Positions 15,350-24,700 of a stretch of 49,575 bases of DNA are shown piece by piece. This DNA comes from Bacilli bacterium (GTDB lineage: Bacteria > Bacillota_I > Bacilli_A > RFN20 > CAG-826), in assembly GCA_024408235.1 (NCBI GenBank), contig JAKSVF010000011.1:1-49575 (forward strand). Direction: 5' to 3'. Under the pieces are notes generated by a model. That model was given only the letters and a program-made list of their open reading frames with translations. It had not been told where the DNA came from and ran no database searches. Position numbers and translations under genes: made by a program. Every line of letters begins with the position of its first letter. Within the stretch, counting starts at the first letter, position 1.

Positions 15350-15381
15350 AAAAGAAAACAGCCTAGTTTTAACCAGGCTGT
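15350..15381 (-). terminator. Terminator of purA
   Basis: On the minus strand CAGCCTGG-TTAAAA-CTAGGCTG (15359-15380) is followed by TTTTCTTTTTG. Confidence 0.88.
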
Positions 15382-15387
15382 AACTCT

Positions 15388-16668
15388 TTAGAACATTTCT
15401 TTTCTGATGATTGTTGCGTCTTTGTCTGGTCCAACGGATACCATGCAAATCTCGAGTCCTGTTAATTCCTCGATCTTTGCGATGTAAGCTTTGCATTTTT
15501 CAGGAAGAGCGTCGTAAGAAGTCATGTGTGAGATATCTTCTTTCCATGATGGGAGAGAAATGTATTCTGGAGTGACCTTTGCGAGTTCAGATACGGTTGA
15601 AGGGATATAATCGATCTCTTTTCCATCGATTAAGTACTTTGTGCAGATGTAGATGTCATCGACTACGTCTAAGACGTCTAAGAGCATTAAGCAAACGTGC
15701 TTGATGCCAGAGATTCCAGCAACATAGTTGAGCTGTGGGATATCAAGCCATCCGACACGTCTAGGTCTCTTTGTAACGGTGCCGTATTCATGACCTTTAT
15801 CTCTGATATTCTTTGCGATTTCACCGTCGAGTTCGGTTGGGAATGGTCCTTCGCCAACTCTAGTTGAATATGCTTTCATGATACCAACTACATCTTCGAC
15901 TGCGTTTAATGGAAGTCCTGTGTTGTTTGGGATTGCGGTTGCTAGAGGTGAAGATGAAGTGACATATGGATATGTGCCGTGTGTTGTGCAGAGAAGTGCA
16001 CCCTGTGCACCTTCAAATAACACCTTTTTGTTTTCTTTGAGTGCTTTTCTTAAGAAAACCGATGTGTCAACGATGTAAGGCTTTAAGAAGTCCATAGCCT
16101 CCTTTAATGAGTCCATGATTTCTTCGACTGTGAATGTCTTTCCGCCGAATGCTGCGAGTTCGATGTTCTTGATAGCGAGTGCTGATTCAAGTCTCTCCCT
16201 TAAGTATTCAGGCTCGAGCAAGTCGCCCATTCTTAATCCTGTTCTCTGGGCTTTGTCTTCGTAACAAGGTCCGATTCCGCGTCCTGTTGTGCCAATCTTG
16301 GCTTTGCCAAGTGCAGCCTCTCTAACGTGGTCTAATTCGACATGATATGGTAAAAGGACTGACGCTCTCTTTGAGATGATGAAGTTCTCACATGGGATTC
16401 CTTGAGCTTTCATTCCTTTGATTTCGTCTAATAATGCGATTGGATTGATGACCATTCCGTCCGCTAAGACGTTTGTGACGTTTGGATTGAGAATGCCGGA
16501 AGGGAGAAGTCTTAACGCGTATCTCTTTCCTGCGTGCTCAATTGAGTGGCCTGCGTTGTTGCCACCCTGGGATCTGACGACGATTTCTGCTCTAGAAGCA
16601 AAGTAATCTGTGACCTTGCCTTTTCCCTCGTCTCCCCATTGCATTCCTTCAATAGCTACTGTTGCCAT
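15388..16668 (-). CDS. purA: Adenylosuccinate synthetase
   Basis: 426 residues. It joins aspartate to IMP with GTP to give adenylosuccinate, the first step toward AMP. Seen: the P-loop GMQWGDEGKGKVTDYFA, NNAGHSI, IGTTGRGIGPCYEDK, LFEGAQGALL, TRVGEGPFPTEL, and the late guanine site SVGPDKD. An ATG 15 nt upstream (16683) is part of ATGGAGG, which is the ribosome-binding site for the ATG at 16668, so 16668 is the start. Together with purB in the large plus-strand operon it completes the AMP branch. A long inverted repeat lies 33 nt upstream. Confidence 0.96.
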   Translation of the reverse strand: MATVAIEGMQWGDEGKGKVTDYFASRAEIVVRSQGGNNAGHSIEHAGKRYALRLLPSGILNPNVTNVLADGMVINPIALLDEIKGMKAQGIPCENFIISKRASVLLPYHVELDHVREAALGKAKIGTTGRGIGPCYEDKAQRTGLRMGDLLEPEYLRERLESALAIKNIELAAFGGKTFTVEEIMDSLKEAMDFLKPYIVDTSVFLRKALKENKKVLFEGAQGALLCTTHGTYPYVTSSSPLATAIPNNTGLPLNAVEDVVGIMKAYSTRVGEGPFPTELDGEIAKNIRDKGHEYGTVTKRPRRVGWLDIPQLNYVAGISGIKHVCLMLLDVLDVVDDIYICTKYLIDGKEIDYIPSTVSELAKVTPEYISLPSWKEDISHMTSYDALPEKCKAYIAKIEELTGLEICMVSVGPDKDATIIRKEMF

Positions 16669-16700
16669 AAAAAAAGCCTCCATTTAGAAGATATGATGCT

Positions 16701-16727
16701 AGTAATAGTCGTTGTCGACTTATTACT
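16701..16727 (-). promoter_or_regulatory. Long inverted repeat upstream of purA
   Basis: AGTAATAGTCG-TTGT-CGACTTATTACT: 11-12 nt arms with a single bulged base. It lies between the FAD oxidoreductase and purA without a T-run, so it reads as an operator or a 5' UTR hairpin rather than a terminator. Confidence 0.45.
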
Positions 16728-16764
16728 TTTGCATTATATACACATGAAGGCTAAATATCACTTT

Positions 16765-18159
16765 CTATTTTGCTAATCTTCTTCCAGCGATGACTCCCAT
16801 GACCGATGCCATCATGAGTCCACGGGTCCAACCAGACGAGTCTCCGAGACAGAATAAGTGGTTAACGTTTGTCGTTAAATTCTCATCCATCTTGACTTTG
16901 TTTGAATAGAATTTGATTTCTGGAGCGTAGAGCAATGTCTCATCGCTTGCAAATCCTGGGCAGACGTGATCAACGGCTTTGATGAATCCGATGATGTCGG
17001 TCATTGTTCTATAAGGGATTGCCGCTGTGATGTCTCCAGCAACAGCGTCCTTTAATGTTGGAGTGATGTTACTACGTAACAATTCTTTCTGCCAAGTTCT
17101 CTTTCCGGCAAGGATGTCGCCGAATCTCTGAACGATGATTTGTCCTGTGCCTAGCATGTTTGTCAACTGACCGACCTTTTGTGCGTACTGAATTGGCTGG
17201 TCAAATGGTTCCATGAAGTTGTGGGAAGCAAGAATTGAGAGGTTGGTGTTATTGGATTTCTTTTCTTTGAAGGAGTGGCCGTTAACGACAGCGAGGTCTC
17301 CATCATAGTTTTCTTGAGCGACGAATCCGCCTGGGTTCTGGCAGAAGGTTCTGACCTTATCCCTGAATGGTGCTGGCCATCCGACGAGCTTTCCTTCGTA
17401 CAAGGTCTTGTTGATTTCTTCCATGACCTCGTTTCTACATTCAACACGAACGCCGATGTCAACTGGTCCCGGTCTATGGGCGATATCGTATTTAGCGCAG
17501 ATCTTCTCTAACCAGTCAGCGCCTCTACGTCCTGCGGCAATGACTATATCATCGCCTTCAATGGTCTCTTCATCGGTACCGTTTATATTTCTGATCTTCA
17601 CGCCTTTGCATGTCTTGTGTTCAAGGATTATGTCATAGCATTCTTTATTGAAGATGATGTCGACACCGTGATCAATTAAATAATTCTCGATTGCGAGATA
17701 TAAATCATGCGCCTTTTCTGTGCCTAAATGCCTAATTGGGCAATCAACCAACTGAAGTGAAGCCTCAATCGCGCGCTTTCTGATATTCTTTTTCTCGATT
17801 GAGTCTTCAGCGCCTTCAACATGAGTGTCTGCACCGAACTCTAGATAGATCGAATCGGCATAGTCGATCAATTCCTGTGCTTTCTCAACGCCGATTAATT
17901 CTGGAAGTGCGCCTCCAACCTGATAGGAAAGAGAGAGCTTTCCATCTGAGAATGCACCTGCTCCAGAGAATCCTGTCGTGATTTGGCAAGGGTTGCAGTG
18001 GATGCATTTGCCTGTTTTGGCTTTTGGACATGCTCTAGTTTTGATAGAGCGCCCCTTTTCGATTAAACAAATCTTCTTCGTGGAGCCTAATTTAATCATC
18101 TCCAACGCTGTGAAAATGCCGCTAGGTCCGGCACCGACAATTACAACATCATATTTCAT
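16765..18159 (-). CDS. NAD(P)/FAD-dependent oxidoreductase (COG2509-like)
   Basis: 464 residues. The N-terminal dinucleotide fold VVIVGAGPSGIFTALEM, with an acidic end of strand two (LIEKGRSIKTR), binds FAD. Next comes a cysteine cluster ACPKAKTGKCIHCNPC and SGAGAFSDGKLSLS, then IVIAAGRRGADWLEK, and the C-terminal FAD motif LFCLGDSSGWTRGLMMAS. This family of uncharacterised FAD proteins is common in Clostridia and Bacilli; the cysteines suggest a redox or metal site. Its reaction is unknown. It sits between purA and the PurF-like gene on the same strand, but terminators and gaps separate all three, so a purine role is not implied. Confidence 0.85.
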   Translation of the reverse strand: MKYDVVIVGAGPSGIFTALEMIKLGSTKKICLIEKGRSIKTRACPKAKTGKCIHCNPCQITTGFSGAGAFSDGKLSLSYQVGGALPELIGVEKAQELIDYADSIYLEFGADTHVEGAEDSIEKKNIRKRAIEASLQLVDCPIRHLGTEKAHDLYLAIENYLIDHGVDIIFNKECYDIILEHKTCKGVKIRNINGTDEETIEGDDIVIAAGRRGADWLEKICAKYDIAHRPGPVDIGVRVECRNEVMEEINKTLYEGKLVGWPAPFRDKVRTFCQNPGGFVAQENYDGDLAVVNGHSFKEKKSNNTNLSILASHNFMEPFDQPIQYAQKVGQLTNMLGTGQIIVQRFGDILAGKRTWQKELLRSNITPTLKDAVAGDITAAIPYRTMTDIIGFIKAVDHVCPGFASDETLLYAPEIKFYSNKVKMDENLTTNVNHLFCLGDSSGWTRGLMMASVMGVIAGRRLAK

Positions 18160-18287
18160 AATAAAATTTCCCTCGAGTAAGATACGCTAATATGTCTCAA
18201 ATTGCACATATTATTTTAAATAATTTGTCTTTTTTCGGAAGATACTAAATATGTTTAGTAGGCGGCTTTCTTGCAATAAAATGCATA

Positions 18288-18313
18288 TAAAAAAAGCACT
18301 ATATAGTGCTTTA
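18288..18313 (-). terminator. Terminator of the PurF-like gene
   Basis: On the minus strand AAAGCACTA-TA-TAGTGCTTTTTTT. A further perfect hairpin ACTAAA-TATG-TTTAGT lies at 18244-18259, upstream of the FAD oxidoreductase, and could be an operator. Confidence 0.85.
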
Positions 18314-18315
18314 TT

Positions 18316-19722
18316 TTATTCTTTTCCGTCCCAGCAATATGTGCAGAGTTTTTCAGGATCGATTTCGCACGCGCTCTTCAAGTCATCTAATCTATTGAAC
18401 TGGAGAGATGTGAAGTGAAGTTCCCTGCAGATATAATCGATCATGTTCTTGTATTCCTGTGAATCTGGGTTGTGATATCTCTTAAGAGTCTCAGGTTTGG
18501 CGTTTCCTTCAAGGAACAGTATTGCTCTTCTTGCGATAAGCTCCATTTCGGAAGTTGAACGAGAGAAGTTGAGGTATTTGCATCCATAAAGGATTGGAGG
18601 GCAAGCTGAACGGACGTGGACTTCTTTTGCGCCTGATGCGTAAAGGAATTCGGTTGTTTCCCTCATCTGTGTTCCTCTAACGATAGAGTCATCGATGAGC
18701 ATCAATCTCTTTCCTTCGATTAAATCGTGGATAGGGATGAGCTTCATGTGAGCAATGAGGTTTCTCTTTTCCTGCATTGTTGGCATGAATGATCTTGGCC
18801 AAGTTGGAGTGTATTTGACGAATGGTCTTGAGAATGGGACGCCTGACCAGTTGGAATATCCAACAGCATGTGCGATACCAGAATCCGGTATACCCGCGAT
18901 TGAATCAGGTCTAACGTTATCGCGCTGAGCAATGAATTTACCGCAATTGCATCTAGCTTTCTCAACTGAGACGCCTTCATAGGATGCTGATGGATAACCA
19001 TAATAAATCCATAAGAATGCGCAGATTCTCATTTTGTTTCCTGGCTCGACGAGCGTCTTCACGCCGTCATCTTTGTCGATGATTGCGATTTCGCCAGGTC
19101 CAAGCTCTTTATATAATTCGTATCCTAAGTTGAGGAATGCGAACGACTCAAAAGTTACGCAATAGTCGCCATTGGCTTTTTTGCCGATGACAGCAGGGGT
19201 TCTTCCGTATTTATCTCTGGAGATATAGATGCCCTTGCTTGTTAATAAACAAACGGTCATTGAACCGTCGATGATTTCCTGAACGTATTGGAGACCTTCG
19301 ATGAGATTCTTCTTCTGGTTAATGATAGAAGCGACAAGTTCAGTGATGTTGATTTCGCCGCCTGACATTTCCTGGAAATGAGAGTTGTTTTCTAAGAATT
19401 TCTCTTCAATTTCCTCAACATTGTTCACCTTTCCAACGCACGTGATAGCGTATGTGCCATGGTGTGAACGGATTATGAGTGGCTGAGGATCGTAATCGGA
19501 GATGCATCCGATGCCCATATTTCCCTTCATCTCAAGAACATCATCTTCGAATTTAGTTCTGAAAGGGGAGTTTTCAATATTGTGGATGGCTCTGCTGATG
19601 CCGTTAGGTGTTACAACAGCCATACCGCCTCTTCTAGTTCCTAAATGTGAGTGATAGTCGACTCCGAAAAACAAGTCGAACACGCAATCTTCTTTGCTTA
19701 CAACTCCGAAAAATCCGCCCAT
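18316..19722 (-). CDS. PurF paralogue with a degenerate glutaminase domain
   Basis: 468 residues, collinear with amidophosphoribosyltransferase (PurF) but clearly divergent from the true PurF at 20857. The PRPP loop is intact ([16 protein letters not shown]), and the iron-sulfur-type cysteines near RICAFLWIY and LCTYCWDG remain. The N-terminal glutaminase is lost: the protein starts MGGFFGVV where PurF has the nucleophile Cys (CGIFG), GHNGNITN has become CVGKVNN, and the GHVRYGTTG block is missing. The start is firm (TAGGAGAG before the ATG). It may make phosphoribosylamine from free ammonia, partner another amidotransferase, or act as a regulator. It has its own promoter region with a palindrome. 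Confidence 0.88.
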   Translation of the reverse strand: MGGFFGVVSKEDCVFDLFFGVDYHSHLGTRRGGMAVVTPNGISRAIHNIENSPFRTKFEDDVLEMKGNMGIGCISDYDPQPLIIRSHHGTYAITCVGKVNNVEEIEEKFLENNSHFQEMSGGEINITELVASIINQKKNLIEGLQYVQEIIDGSMTVCLLTSKGIYISRDKYGRTPAVIGKKANGDYCVTFESFAFLNLGYELYKELGPGEIAIIDKDDGVKTLVEPGNKMRICAFLWIYYGYPSASYEGVSVEKARCNCGKFIAQRDNVRPDSIAGIPDSGIAHAVGYSNWSGVPFSRPFVKYTPTWPRSFMPTMQEKRNLIAHMKLIPIHDLIEGKRLMLIDDSIVRGTQMRETTEFLYASGAKEVHVRSACPPILYGCKYLNFSRSTSEMELIARRAILFLEGNAKPETLKRYHNPDSQEYKNMIDYICRELHFTSLQFNRLDDLKSACEIDPEKLCTYCWDGKE

Positions 19723-19740
19723 AAATCTCTCCTAAATTAT

Positions 19741-19755
19741 GTACAGGTGTTGTAC
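19741..19755 (-). promoter_or_regulatory. Candidate operator of the PurF-like gene
   Basis: GTACA-GGTGT-TGTAC, a perfect inverted repeat just upstream of the ribosome-binding site. The rest of the gap up to about 20040 is AT-rich and shows no gene. Confidence 0.35.
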
Positions 19756-20043
19756 TTTCAAAGTATATGAATTTGTGAACAACGATTTTATAGAAAAGTG
19801 CTTTCATATTTTTTGTAAGCGTTTTTATGACAAATAACGGTGATTTGTCGGCGAGGAACGGAAAGAAATTCACTTATTAGAACGCTAATTTTTGTTTCGT
19901 GCATATATAAAATTAAATAGATGTGTGACCCTCTTTTTTGAAGATTAAACAAAGAGGATGCATTGACAAAACTCATTACAAAAGAAACAATAATTTTTAT
20001 CAAAGATAAAACTTTAAACTAATGCTGTAAAATATTCAAAGTA

Positions 20044-20072
20044 TTGACACAATCGAATCTTTTAAAAAATAT
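20044..20072 (+). promoter_or_regulatory. Candidate promoter of the purine operon
   Basis: A perfect -35 TTGACA (20044-20049), with AAATAT at 17 nt or TATGTT at 20 nt spacing, about 120 nt ahead of the ZTP riboswitch. A second TTGACA near 20111 lacks a matching -10. Confidence 0.4.
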
Positions 20073-20194
20073 GTTACATTTTTACCTAATTTTTTAGCGT
20101 TTGAAAATTGACAAATAAGTAAGTGCTTTCAGGAGCTTTCTTTTTGTTGTGAAGAGGATATAAATCATTTAAATTTATATTGCTGATGAAAAAG

Positions 20195-20281
20195 AAGTTG
20201 TTACTGACGGTAAATGCGAATCGACGCAATGGAGCAACCGGTCCATCAGCGATTATTAAACATAAGTCGACCGTCTGGGCT
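20195..20281 (+). promoter_or_regulatory. ZTP (pfl) riboswitch ahead of purE
   Basis: The conserved ZTP-aptamer segments are present in order: GTTACTGACGG (20200-20210), GGAGCAACC (20231-20239), and after a variable linker CGACCGTCTGGGC (20268-20280). ZTP/ZMP (AICAR-type nucleotides) build up when 10-formyl-tetrahydrofolate is short. This class typically turns on purine and one-carbon genes, which fits an operon holding both formyl-transfer enzymes and formate-THF ligase. Confidence 0.85.
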
Positions 20282-20328
20282 CACAATCGGATTTGTTAGG
20301 CAAGTCTGCATCGGTGCGCCCTTTTTAT
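20277..20328 (+). terminator. Riboswitch-controlled terminator
   Basis: GGGC of the aptamer's 3' segment (20277-20280) can pair with GCCC just before CTTTTTATATTT (20317-20330). Ligand binding would keep GGGC in the aptamer and allow read-through into purE. Confidence 0.5.
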
Positions 20329-20347
20329 ATTTCACGGAGGAATCGTT

Positions 20348-20842
20348 ATGAAAAAAGTTGGAATCGTCATGGGAAGCGCAAGCGACCTTCCAATCCTCAA
20401 AAAGTCATTCGAAGTGCTCGATAGCCTTGGAGTGCCATATGAGGCTCATGTCTATTCTGCTCACAGAACTCCAGATGAAGCCGCGAACTTTGCAGCAAAC
20501 GCAAAGGCAAACGGATTCGGAGTCTTAATCGCAGCGGCAGGAATGGCGGCCCATTTAGCTGGTGCAATCGCTGCGAGAACAACTCTTCCGGTCATTGGAA
20601 TCCCATGCAAGAGCACAAACCTCGATGGAATGGACGCTCTACTCTCAACCGTAATGATGCCTTCTGGAATCCCAGTTGCTACAGTTGCAATCGACGGTGG
20701 CAAAAACGCAGCCCTCTTAGCGGCGGAGATCATCGCATTGGGCGAACCTGAACTTGACGCTAAGCTCGTGACCCTGAGAGAAAAAGAGGCTAAGGCAGCA
20801 TTAGAAAAAGACGCAGAAGTCTCAGCGACTTTCAATAAATAA
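20348..20842 (+). CDS. purE: N5-carboxyaminoimidazole ribonucleotide mutase / AIR carboxylase
   Basis: 164 residues. Motifs GSASDLPILKKS, SAHRTPDEA, AAAGMAAHLAGAIAARTTLPV and MDALLSTVMMP identify PurE, which forms CAIR. No purK accompanies it, so it either acts as a class II enzyme using CO2 directly or relies on a purK elsewhere; anaerobic gut bacteria often lack PurK. GGAGG lies 7 nt before the ATG. It is the first gene of an eleven-gene run controlled by the ZTP riboswitch. The usual next gene, purC, is absent: purF starts 14 nt later. Confidence 0.95.
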   Translation: MKKVGIVMGSASDLPILKKSFEVLDSLGVPYEAHVYSAHRTPDEAANFAANAKANGFGVLIAAAGMAAHLAGAIAARTTLPVIGIPCKSTNLDGMDALLSTVMMPSGIPVATVAIDGGKNAALLAAEIIALGEPELDAKLVTLREKEAKAALEKDAEVSATFNK

Positions 20843-20856
20843 AAGAGGACAAATCA

Positions 20857-22275
20857 ATGTCATCATTGCATGAAGAATGTGGAATATTCGGAATATATTC
20901 CCCCGTTAAACAGGATGTAGCAAGAACGGCATATTATGGCTTGTTTGCTTTGCAACACCGCGGACAAGAGTCCTGCGGCATCGTTGTATGCGATGATGGC
21001 CTATTCTCAACCTATAAAGACTTAGGCCTTGTCGAAGAAGTATTCACGGAACGACATTTGGCTCGCTTGGGCCAAGGAAACATGGCGGTAGGGCATGTAA
21101 GATACGGAACAACAGGCGCTACAGATAGAAATAATGCCCAGCCACTTGTCGTGAACCATATCCATGGACATATCGCTCTTGGCCATAACGGAAACATCAC
21201 AAATTCTCTTGAGCTTCGCTCTCAACTAGAAATGCAGGGCTCAATATTCCATACAACCTCTGACACTGAAGTCATTTCTTACATACTCACACGAGAGAGA
21301 ATAACCTCAAATTCGATAGAAGAGGCACTAGAACGCGCTATGTATACGATTAAAGGCGCCTACTCCCTTGTAGTGATGTCTCCGACTAAACTTTTAATCG
21401 CAAGAGATCCATTCGGTTTTAGACCTCTCTGCTATGGCGTTAGAGAAGACGGAACATATATTGCGGCAAGCGAGACTTGTGCGCTTGATTCAGTCGGAGC
21501 GAAGTTCGTTCGAGACGTATTGCCAGGCGAAATCGTATTCTTTGACGAAAACGGCGTTCATTCGATTACAACCCATTGCAAAAGACAAAAGAAACACATC
21601 TGCGCATTCGAATTCGTCTACTTTGCTAGACCTGATTCGGTAATCGATGGCATCTCGGTCCATTCGGCTAGAGTGAAAGCTGGCCAACATTTGGCTAAAC
21701 AACATCCAGTTGATGCGGATATCGTTATCGGCGTCCCTGATTCTGGATTAGACGCCGCGATTGGCTATTCAATTCAATCCGGCATTCCATATGAAATTGG
21801 ATACATAAAAAACAAATATATCGGGCGAACATTCATCGCGCCTGGCCAAAATAACCGAGAAGACAAAGTCAAACTTAAACTTAATCCTGTTTCCTCGGTG
21901 GTTAAAGGAAAAAGAGTGGTGGTCATCGACGATTCAATCGTAAGAGGAACTACAAGCAAGAAAACAATCAAACTTCTGAGAGATGCAGGAGCAAAGGAGA
22001 TACATATGAGAATCTCCGCCCCGGAATTCAAAAATCCTTGCTACTACGGAACGGACATCGATTCTCGTGAGAATTTGATAGCCTGCCATCATTCAGTTGA
22101 AGAGATTGCAAAAATCATAGGCGCTGATTCATTAGGGTTCCTATCCATAGAGGATCTTAAGGATATTGCAGGTGGAGAATGTTGCACAGCCTGCTTCAAC
22201 GGTGAATATCCAACATCAATTCCTAGCGATATGAGAAAATCGCGTTTCGAAAATAAAATCACAAAGAATAATTAG
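20857..22275 (+). CDS. purF: Amidophosphoribosyltransferase
   Basis: 472 residues, the committed step of purine synthesis: PRPP plus glutamine to phosphoribosylamine. A 7-residue propeptide (MSSLHEE) precedes the nucleophile Cys of CGIFG. The glutaminase site is intact ([23 protein letters not shown]). The PRPP loop is [17 protein letters not shown]. Cysteines in [15 protein letters not shown] and [13 protein letters not shown] match the iron-sulfur ligands of Bacillus-type PurF, so oxygen-sensitive turnover is expected. It makes a clear contrast with the glutaminase-dead paralogue at 18316-19722. Confidence 0.97.
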   Translation: MSSLHEECGIFGIYSPVKQDVARTAYYGLFALQHRGQESCGIVVCDDGLFSTYKDLGLVEEVFTERHLARLGQGNMAVGHVRYGTTGATDRNNAQPLVVNHIHGHIALGHNGNITNSLELRSQLEMQGSIFHTTSDTEVISYILTRERITSNSIEEALERAMYTIKGAYSLVVMSPTKLLIARDPFGFRPLCYGVREDGTYIAASETCALDSVGAKFVRDVLPGEIVFFDENGVHSITTHCKRQKKHICAFEFVYFARPDSVIDGISVHSARVKAGQHLAKQHPVDADIVIGVPDSGLDAAIGYSIQSGIPYEIGYIKNKYIGRTFIAPGQNNREDKVKLKLNPVSSVVKGKRVVVIDDSIVRGTTSKKTIKLLRDAGAKEIHMRISAPEFKNPCYYGTDIDSRENLIACHHSVEEIAKIIGADSLGFLSIEDLKDIAGGECCTACFNGEYPTSIPSDMRKSRFENKITKNN

Positions 22276-22285
22276 GGAGATAAAT

Positions 22286-23335
22286 ATGAAAAACTCAAAA
22301 TCAGAATCATACGCAAAAGCCGGTGTTGACATCACAGCGGGATATAAAGCCGTTGAATTGATGAAGGCTCACATCGCTAGAACAGTCATTCAGGCTAAGG
22401 CTGATGATATTGGCGGTTTCGGTGGATTATTCACCCTCGACCTCGAAGGCTATAAACACCCAATCCTCGTCTCAGGAACTGACGGCGTTGGAACAAAACT
22501 TAAAATGGCATTCCTCATGGACAAGCATGACACAGTCGGTATCGATTGCTTAGCAATGTGTGTCAATGATGTCATCTGCTGCGGTGCTAAGCCATTATTC
22601 TTCCTCGACTACATCGCATGCGGCAAGAACTACCCAGAGAAGATCGCATCTATCGTTTCAGGCATATGTGACGGATGCGTCATGGCAAACAGCGAACTCG
22701 TCGGTGGAGAAACAGCAGAAATGCCAGGATTCTATCCAGTTGATGAATATGACCTCGCAGGATTCAGCGTCGGTATCGTCGACAAAGACGACGTCATCGA
22801 CAATAAGACAATGGAAGCAGGGGATGTCATGATCGCTCTCCCATCATCTGGCGTTCACTCAAACGGATTCTCCCTTGTCAGAAAAGTATTCGATGTTGAG
22901 AATTGCGACATCAAGACCCCATTAGAGGAACTTGGCGGAAAGTCACTCGGAGAGACCCTCTTAACACCAACAAAGATTTATGTAAAACCAGTCCTTGCTC
23001 TCTTGAAAGAGGTCAAGGTTAAAGGCATCTCACACATCACCGGCGGTGGTTTCTATGAGAACATGCCACGTTCTATCCCAGATGGACTTAAAGTCGTCAT
23101 CAAGAAAGAAGACGTTAAGATCCTTCCAATCTTCAAACTCATCGAGAAGACAGGCAACATCCCAGCAAGAGACATGTTCAACACATTCAACATGGGCGTT
23201 GGTATGTCAATCGTCGTCAAGGCAGATGATGTTGAAAAAGCTATCAGCATCTTAAAGGCACACGGCGAAGACGCATATGTCGTTGGACACATCGAAAAGT
23301 CTTCAACAGACGATAAGATTGAAATTAACTTATAA
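22286..23335 (+). CDS. purM: Phosphoribosylformylglycinamidine cyclo-ligase (AIR synthetase)
   Basis: 349 residues. Motifs [79 protein letters not shown] and [13 protein letters not shown] are those of PurM, which closes the imidazole ring of AIR using ATP. Start supported by AGGGAG 6-7 nt upstream. It lies 10 nt after purF. Codon choice here, as through much of the operon, leans strongly to C-ending codons, consistent with high expression. Confidence 0.97.
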   Translation: MKNSKSESYAKAGVDITAGYKAVELMKAHIARTVIQAKADDIGGFGGLFTLDLEGYKHPILVSGTDGVGTKLKMAFLMDKHDTVGIDCLAMCVNDVICCGAKPLFFLDYIACGKNYPEKIASIVSGICDGCVMANSELVGGETAEMPGFYPVDEYDLAGFSVGIVDKDDVIDNKTMEAGDVMIALPSSGVHSNGFSLVRKVFDVENCDIKTPLEELGGKSLGETLLTPTKIYVKPVLALLKEVKVKGISHITGGGFYENMPRSIPDGLKVVIKKEDVKILPIFKLIEKTGNIPARDMFNTFNMGVGMSIVVKADDVEKAISILKAHGEDAYVVGHIEKSSTDDKIEINL

Positions 23336-23352
23336 GTTAGAGATAAATCATT

Positions 23353-23970
23353 ATGGCTAAGAATACTGTTAACATCGCGGTTCTAGTCTCCGGTGGAGGC
23401 ACGAACCTCCAAGCGATTCTCGACGCGGAGAAAAACGGCATCATCAAAAGCGGTAAGGTCACGCTTGTCGTTTCGAACAAAGCCGATGCCTACGCTCTCA
23501 AGCGCGCTGAGAACTTCGGAATCGAACACGCAACGATCGTCAAGAAAGAGCTAGGAAGCCAAGAGGCATTCGAAGATAAGCTCATCGAGACGTTAAAAGA
23601 ACATGACATCGATTTCATCGTACTCGCAGGATTCTTGGCCATTTTAAGTTCTAAATTCACAGGGCTATACGCGAATAGAATCATAAACGTGCACCCATCA
23701 TTAATTCCTAGCTTCTGCGGCAAAGGATTCTATGGCCTGAAGGTTCACGAAGCCGCCTTAGCGTATGGCGTTAAAGTAACAGGCGCAACGGTTCACTATG
23801 TGAACGAAATTCCAGATGGAGGAAAAATCATCCTTCAGAAGGCAGTCTACATCGAAGAAGGAGACACACCTGAGATACTCCAGAAGAGAGTTATGGAACA
23901 GGCGGAATGGAACATCCTTCCTAGAGCAGTCGAAATCGTATCAAAGAAGTTATTAGAGGAGAGAGAATAA
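23353..23970 (+). CDS. purN: Phosphoribosylglycinamide formyltransferase
   Basis: 205 residues. It transfers formyl from 10-formyl-THF to GAR. Seen: VLVSGGGTNLQAILDA, VVSNKADAYALKRAENFGI, LAGFLAILSSKF, the NVHPSLIPSFCGKGFYG block with catalytic Asn and His, and GATVHYVNEIPDGG with the catalytic Asp. It is the folate-dependent GAR enzyme, not the formate/ATP-dependent PurT, so it draws on the product of the fhs gene downstream. The stop codon abuts the next start (23971). Confidence 0.95.
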   Translation: MAKNTVNIAVLVSGGGTNLQAILDAEKNGIIKSGKVTLVVSNKADAYALKRAENFGIEHATIVKKELGSQEAFEDKLIETLKEHDIDFIVLAGFLAILSSKFTGLYANRIINVHPSLIPSFCGKGFYGLKVHEAALAYGVKVTGATVHYVNEIPDGGKIILQKAVYIEEGDTPEILQKRVMEQAEWNILPRAVEIVSKKLLEERE

Positions 23971-24690
23971 ATGAACATCTACAGCATCAACAACATCAAA
24001 GAGCTCATCAAAGACAACCCATATGTCGGACGCGGAATCATCATCGGCAAATCTAATGATGGCAAAAACGCGGTGTTCGCATATTTCATCATGGGCAGAA
24101 GCGAAAACTCAAGAAACAGAGTCTTCACATTCAAAGACAACGTCTTATACACAGAGCCATTCGACGCATCAAAAGTCGAAGACCCATCTCTCATCATCTA
24201 TGCCGCAGTTAGAGACTACGAGAACAAGATGATCGTCACAAACGGCGACCAGACAGACACAATCTATGAAGGATTCAAAGCCGGAAAGTGCATGACAGGC
24301 TCCCTCCGCGCTAGAGAATTCGAACCAGATTACCCAAATCTCACACCTCGTATCTCAGGCGTTCTCGAATTCAAAGACAACGATTTCTCATATCAGATGT
24401 CTATCCTCAAGTCAGCAGATGAGAAGGGCACAGCTTGCAATAGATACTCATTCTTCTACCCAGCTCTCCCAGGACTTGGACATTTCATTCATACATACGT
24501 CACCGATGGTAACCCAATCCCAACATTCCAGGGTGAGCCAGAGCGTGTCGCTATCCCAAATGACATCGATTCATTCACAAATGACATTTGGACAGGCTTA
24601 AACGAAAACAACAAGATTTCCCTTTACGTTAGGTACGTAAACCTTGGAACAAAAGCAGTGGAAACACGTTTGATCAACAAAAACAAATAA
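23971..24690 (+). CDS. purO: IMP cyclohydrolase, PurO-like
   Basis: 239 residues. It resembles the stand-alone IMP cyclohydrolase family first known from archaea (PurO) and found in many Clostridia: the early PYVGRGIIIGKSNDGKNAVFA strand pair, FIMGRSENSRNRVF, IYAAVRDYENKMIVTNGDQT and PNLTPRISG. It closes FAICAR to IMP, the last step of the pathway, and replaces the N-terminal half of ordinary bifunctional PurH. It lies directly after purN (no gap) and before purB; the matching transformylase is at 26151. Confidence 0.87.
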   Translation: MNIYSINNIKELIKDNPYVGRGIIIGKSNDGKNAVFAYFIMGRSENSRNRVFTFKDNVLYTEPFDASKVEDPSLIIYAAVRDYENKMIVTNGDQTDTIYEGFKAGKCMTGSLRAREFEPDYPNLTPRISGVLEFKDNDFSYQMSILKSADEKGTACNRYSFFYPALPGLGHFIHTYVTDGNPIPTFQGEPERVAIPNDIDSFTNDIWTGLNENNKISLYVRYVNLGTKAVETRLINKNK

Positions 24691-24700
24691 GGAGGCAAAC

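Noticed and set aside
15071..15350. Open frames of 60 and 75 codons on both strands between peptide B and purA
   Set aside because: They overlap the leader and hairpin repeat, lack ribosome sites and have no protein-like composition.
19788..20003. A 71-codon minus-strand open frame in the gap before the purine operon
   Set aside because: No ribosome-binding site, odd composition and AT-rich context; likely chance.
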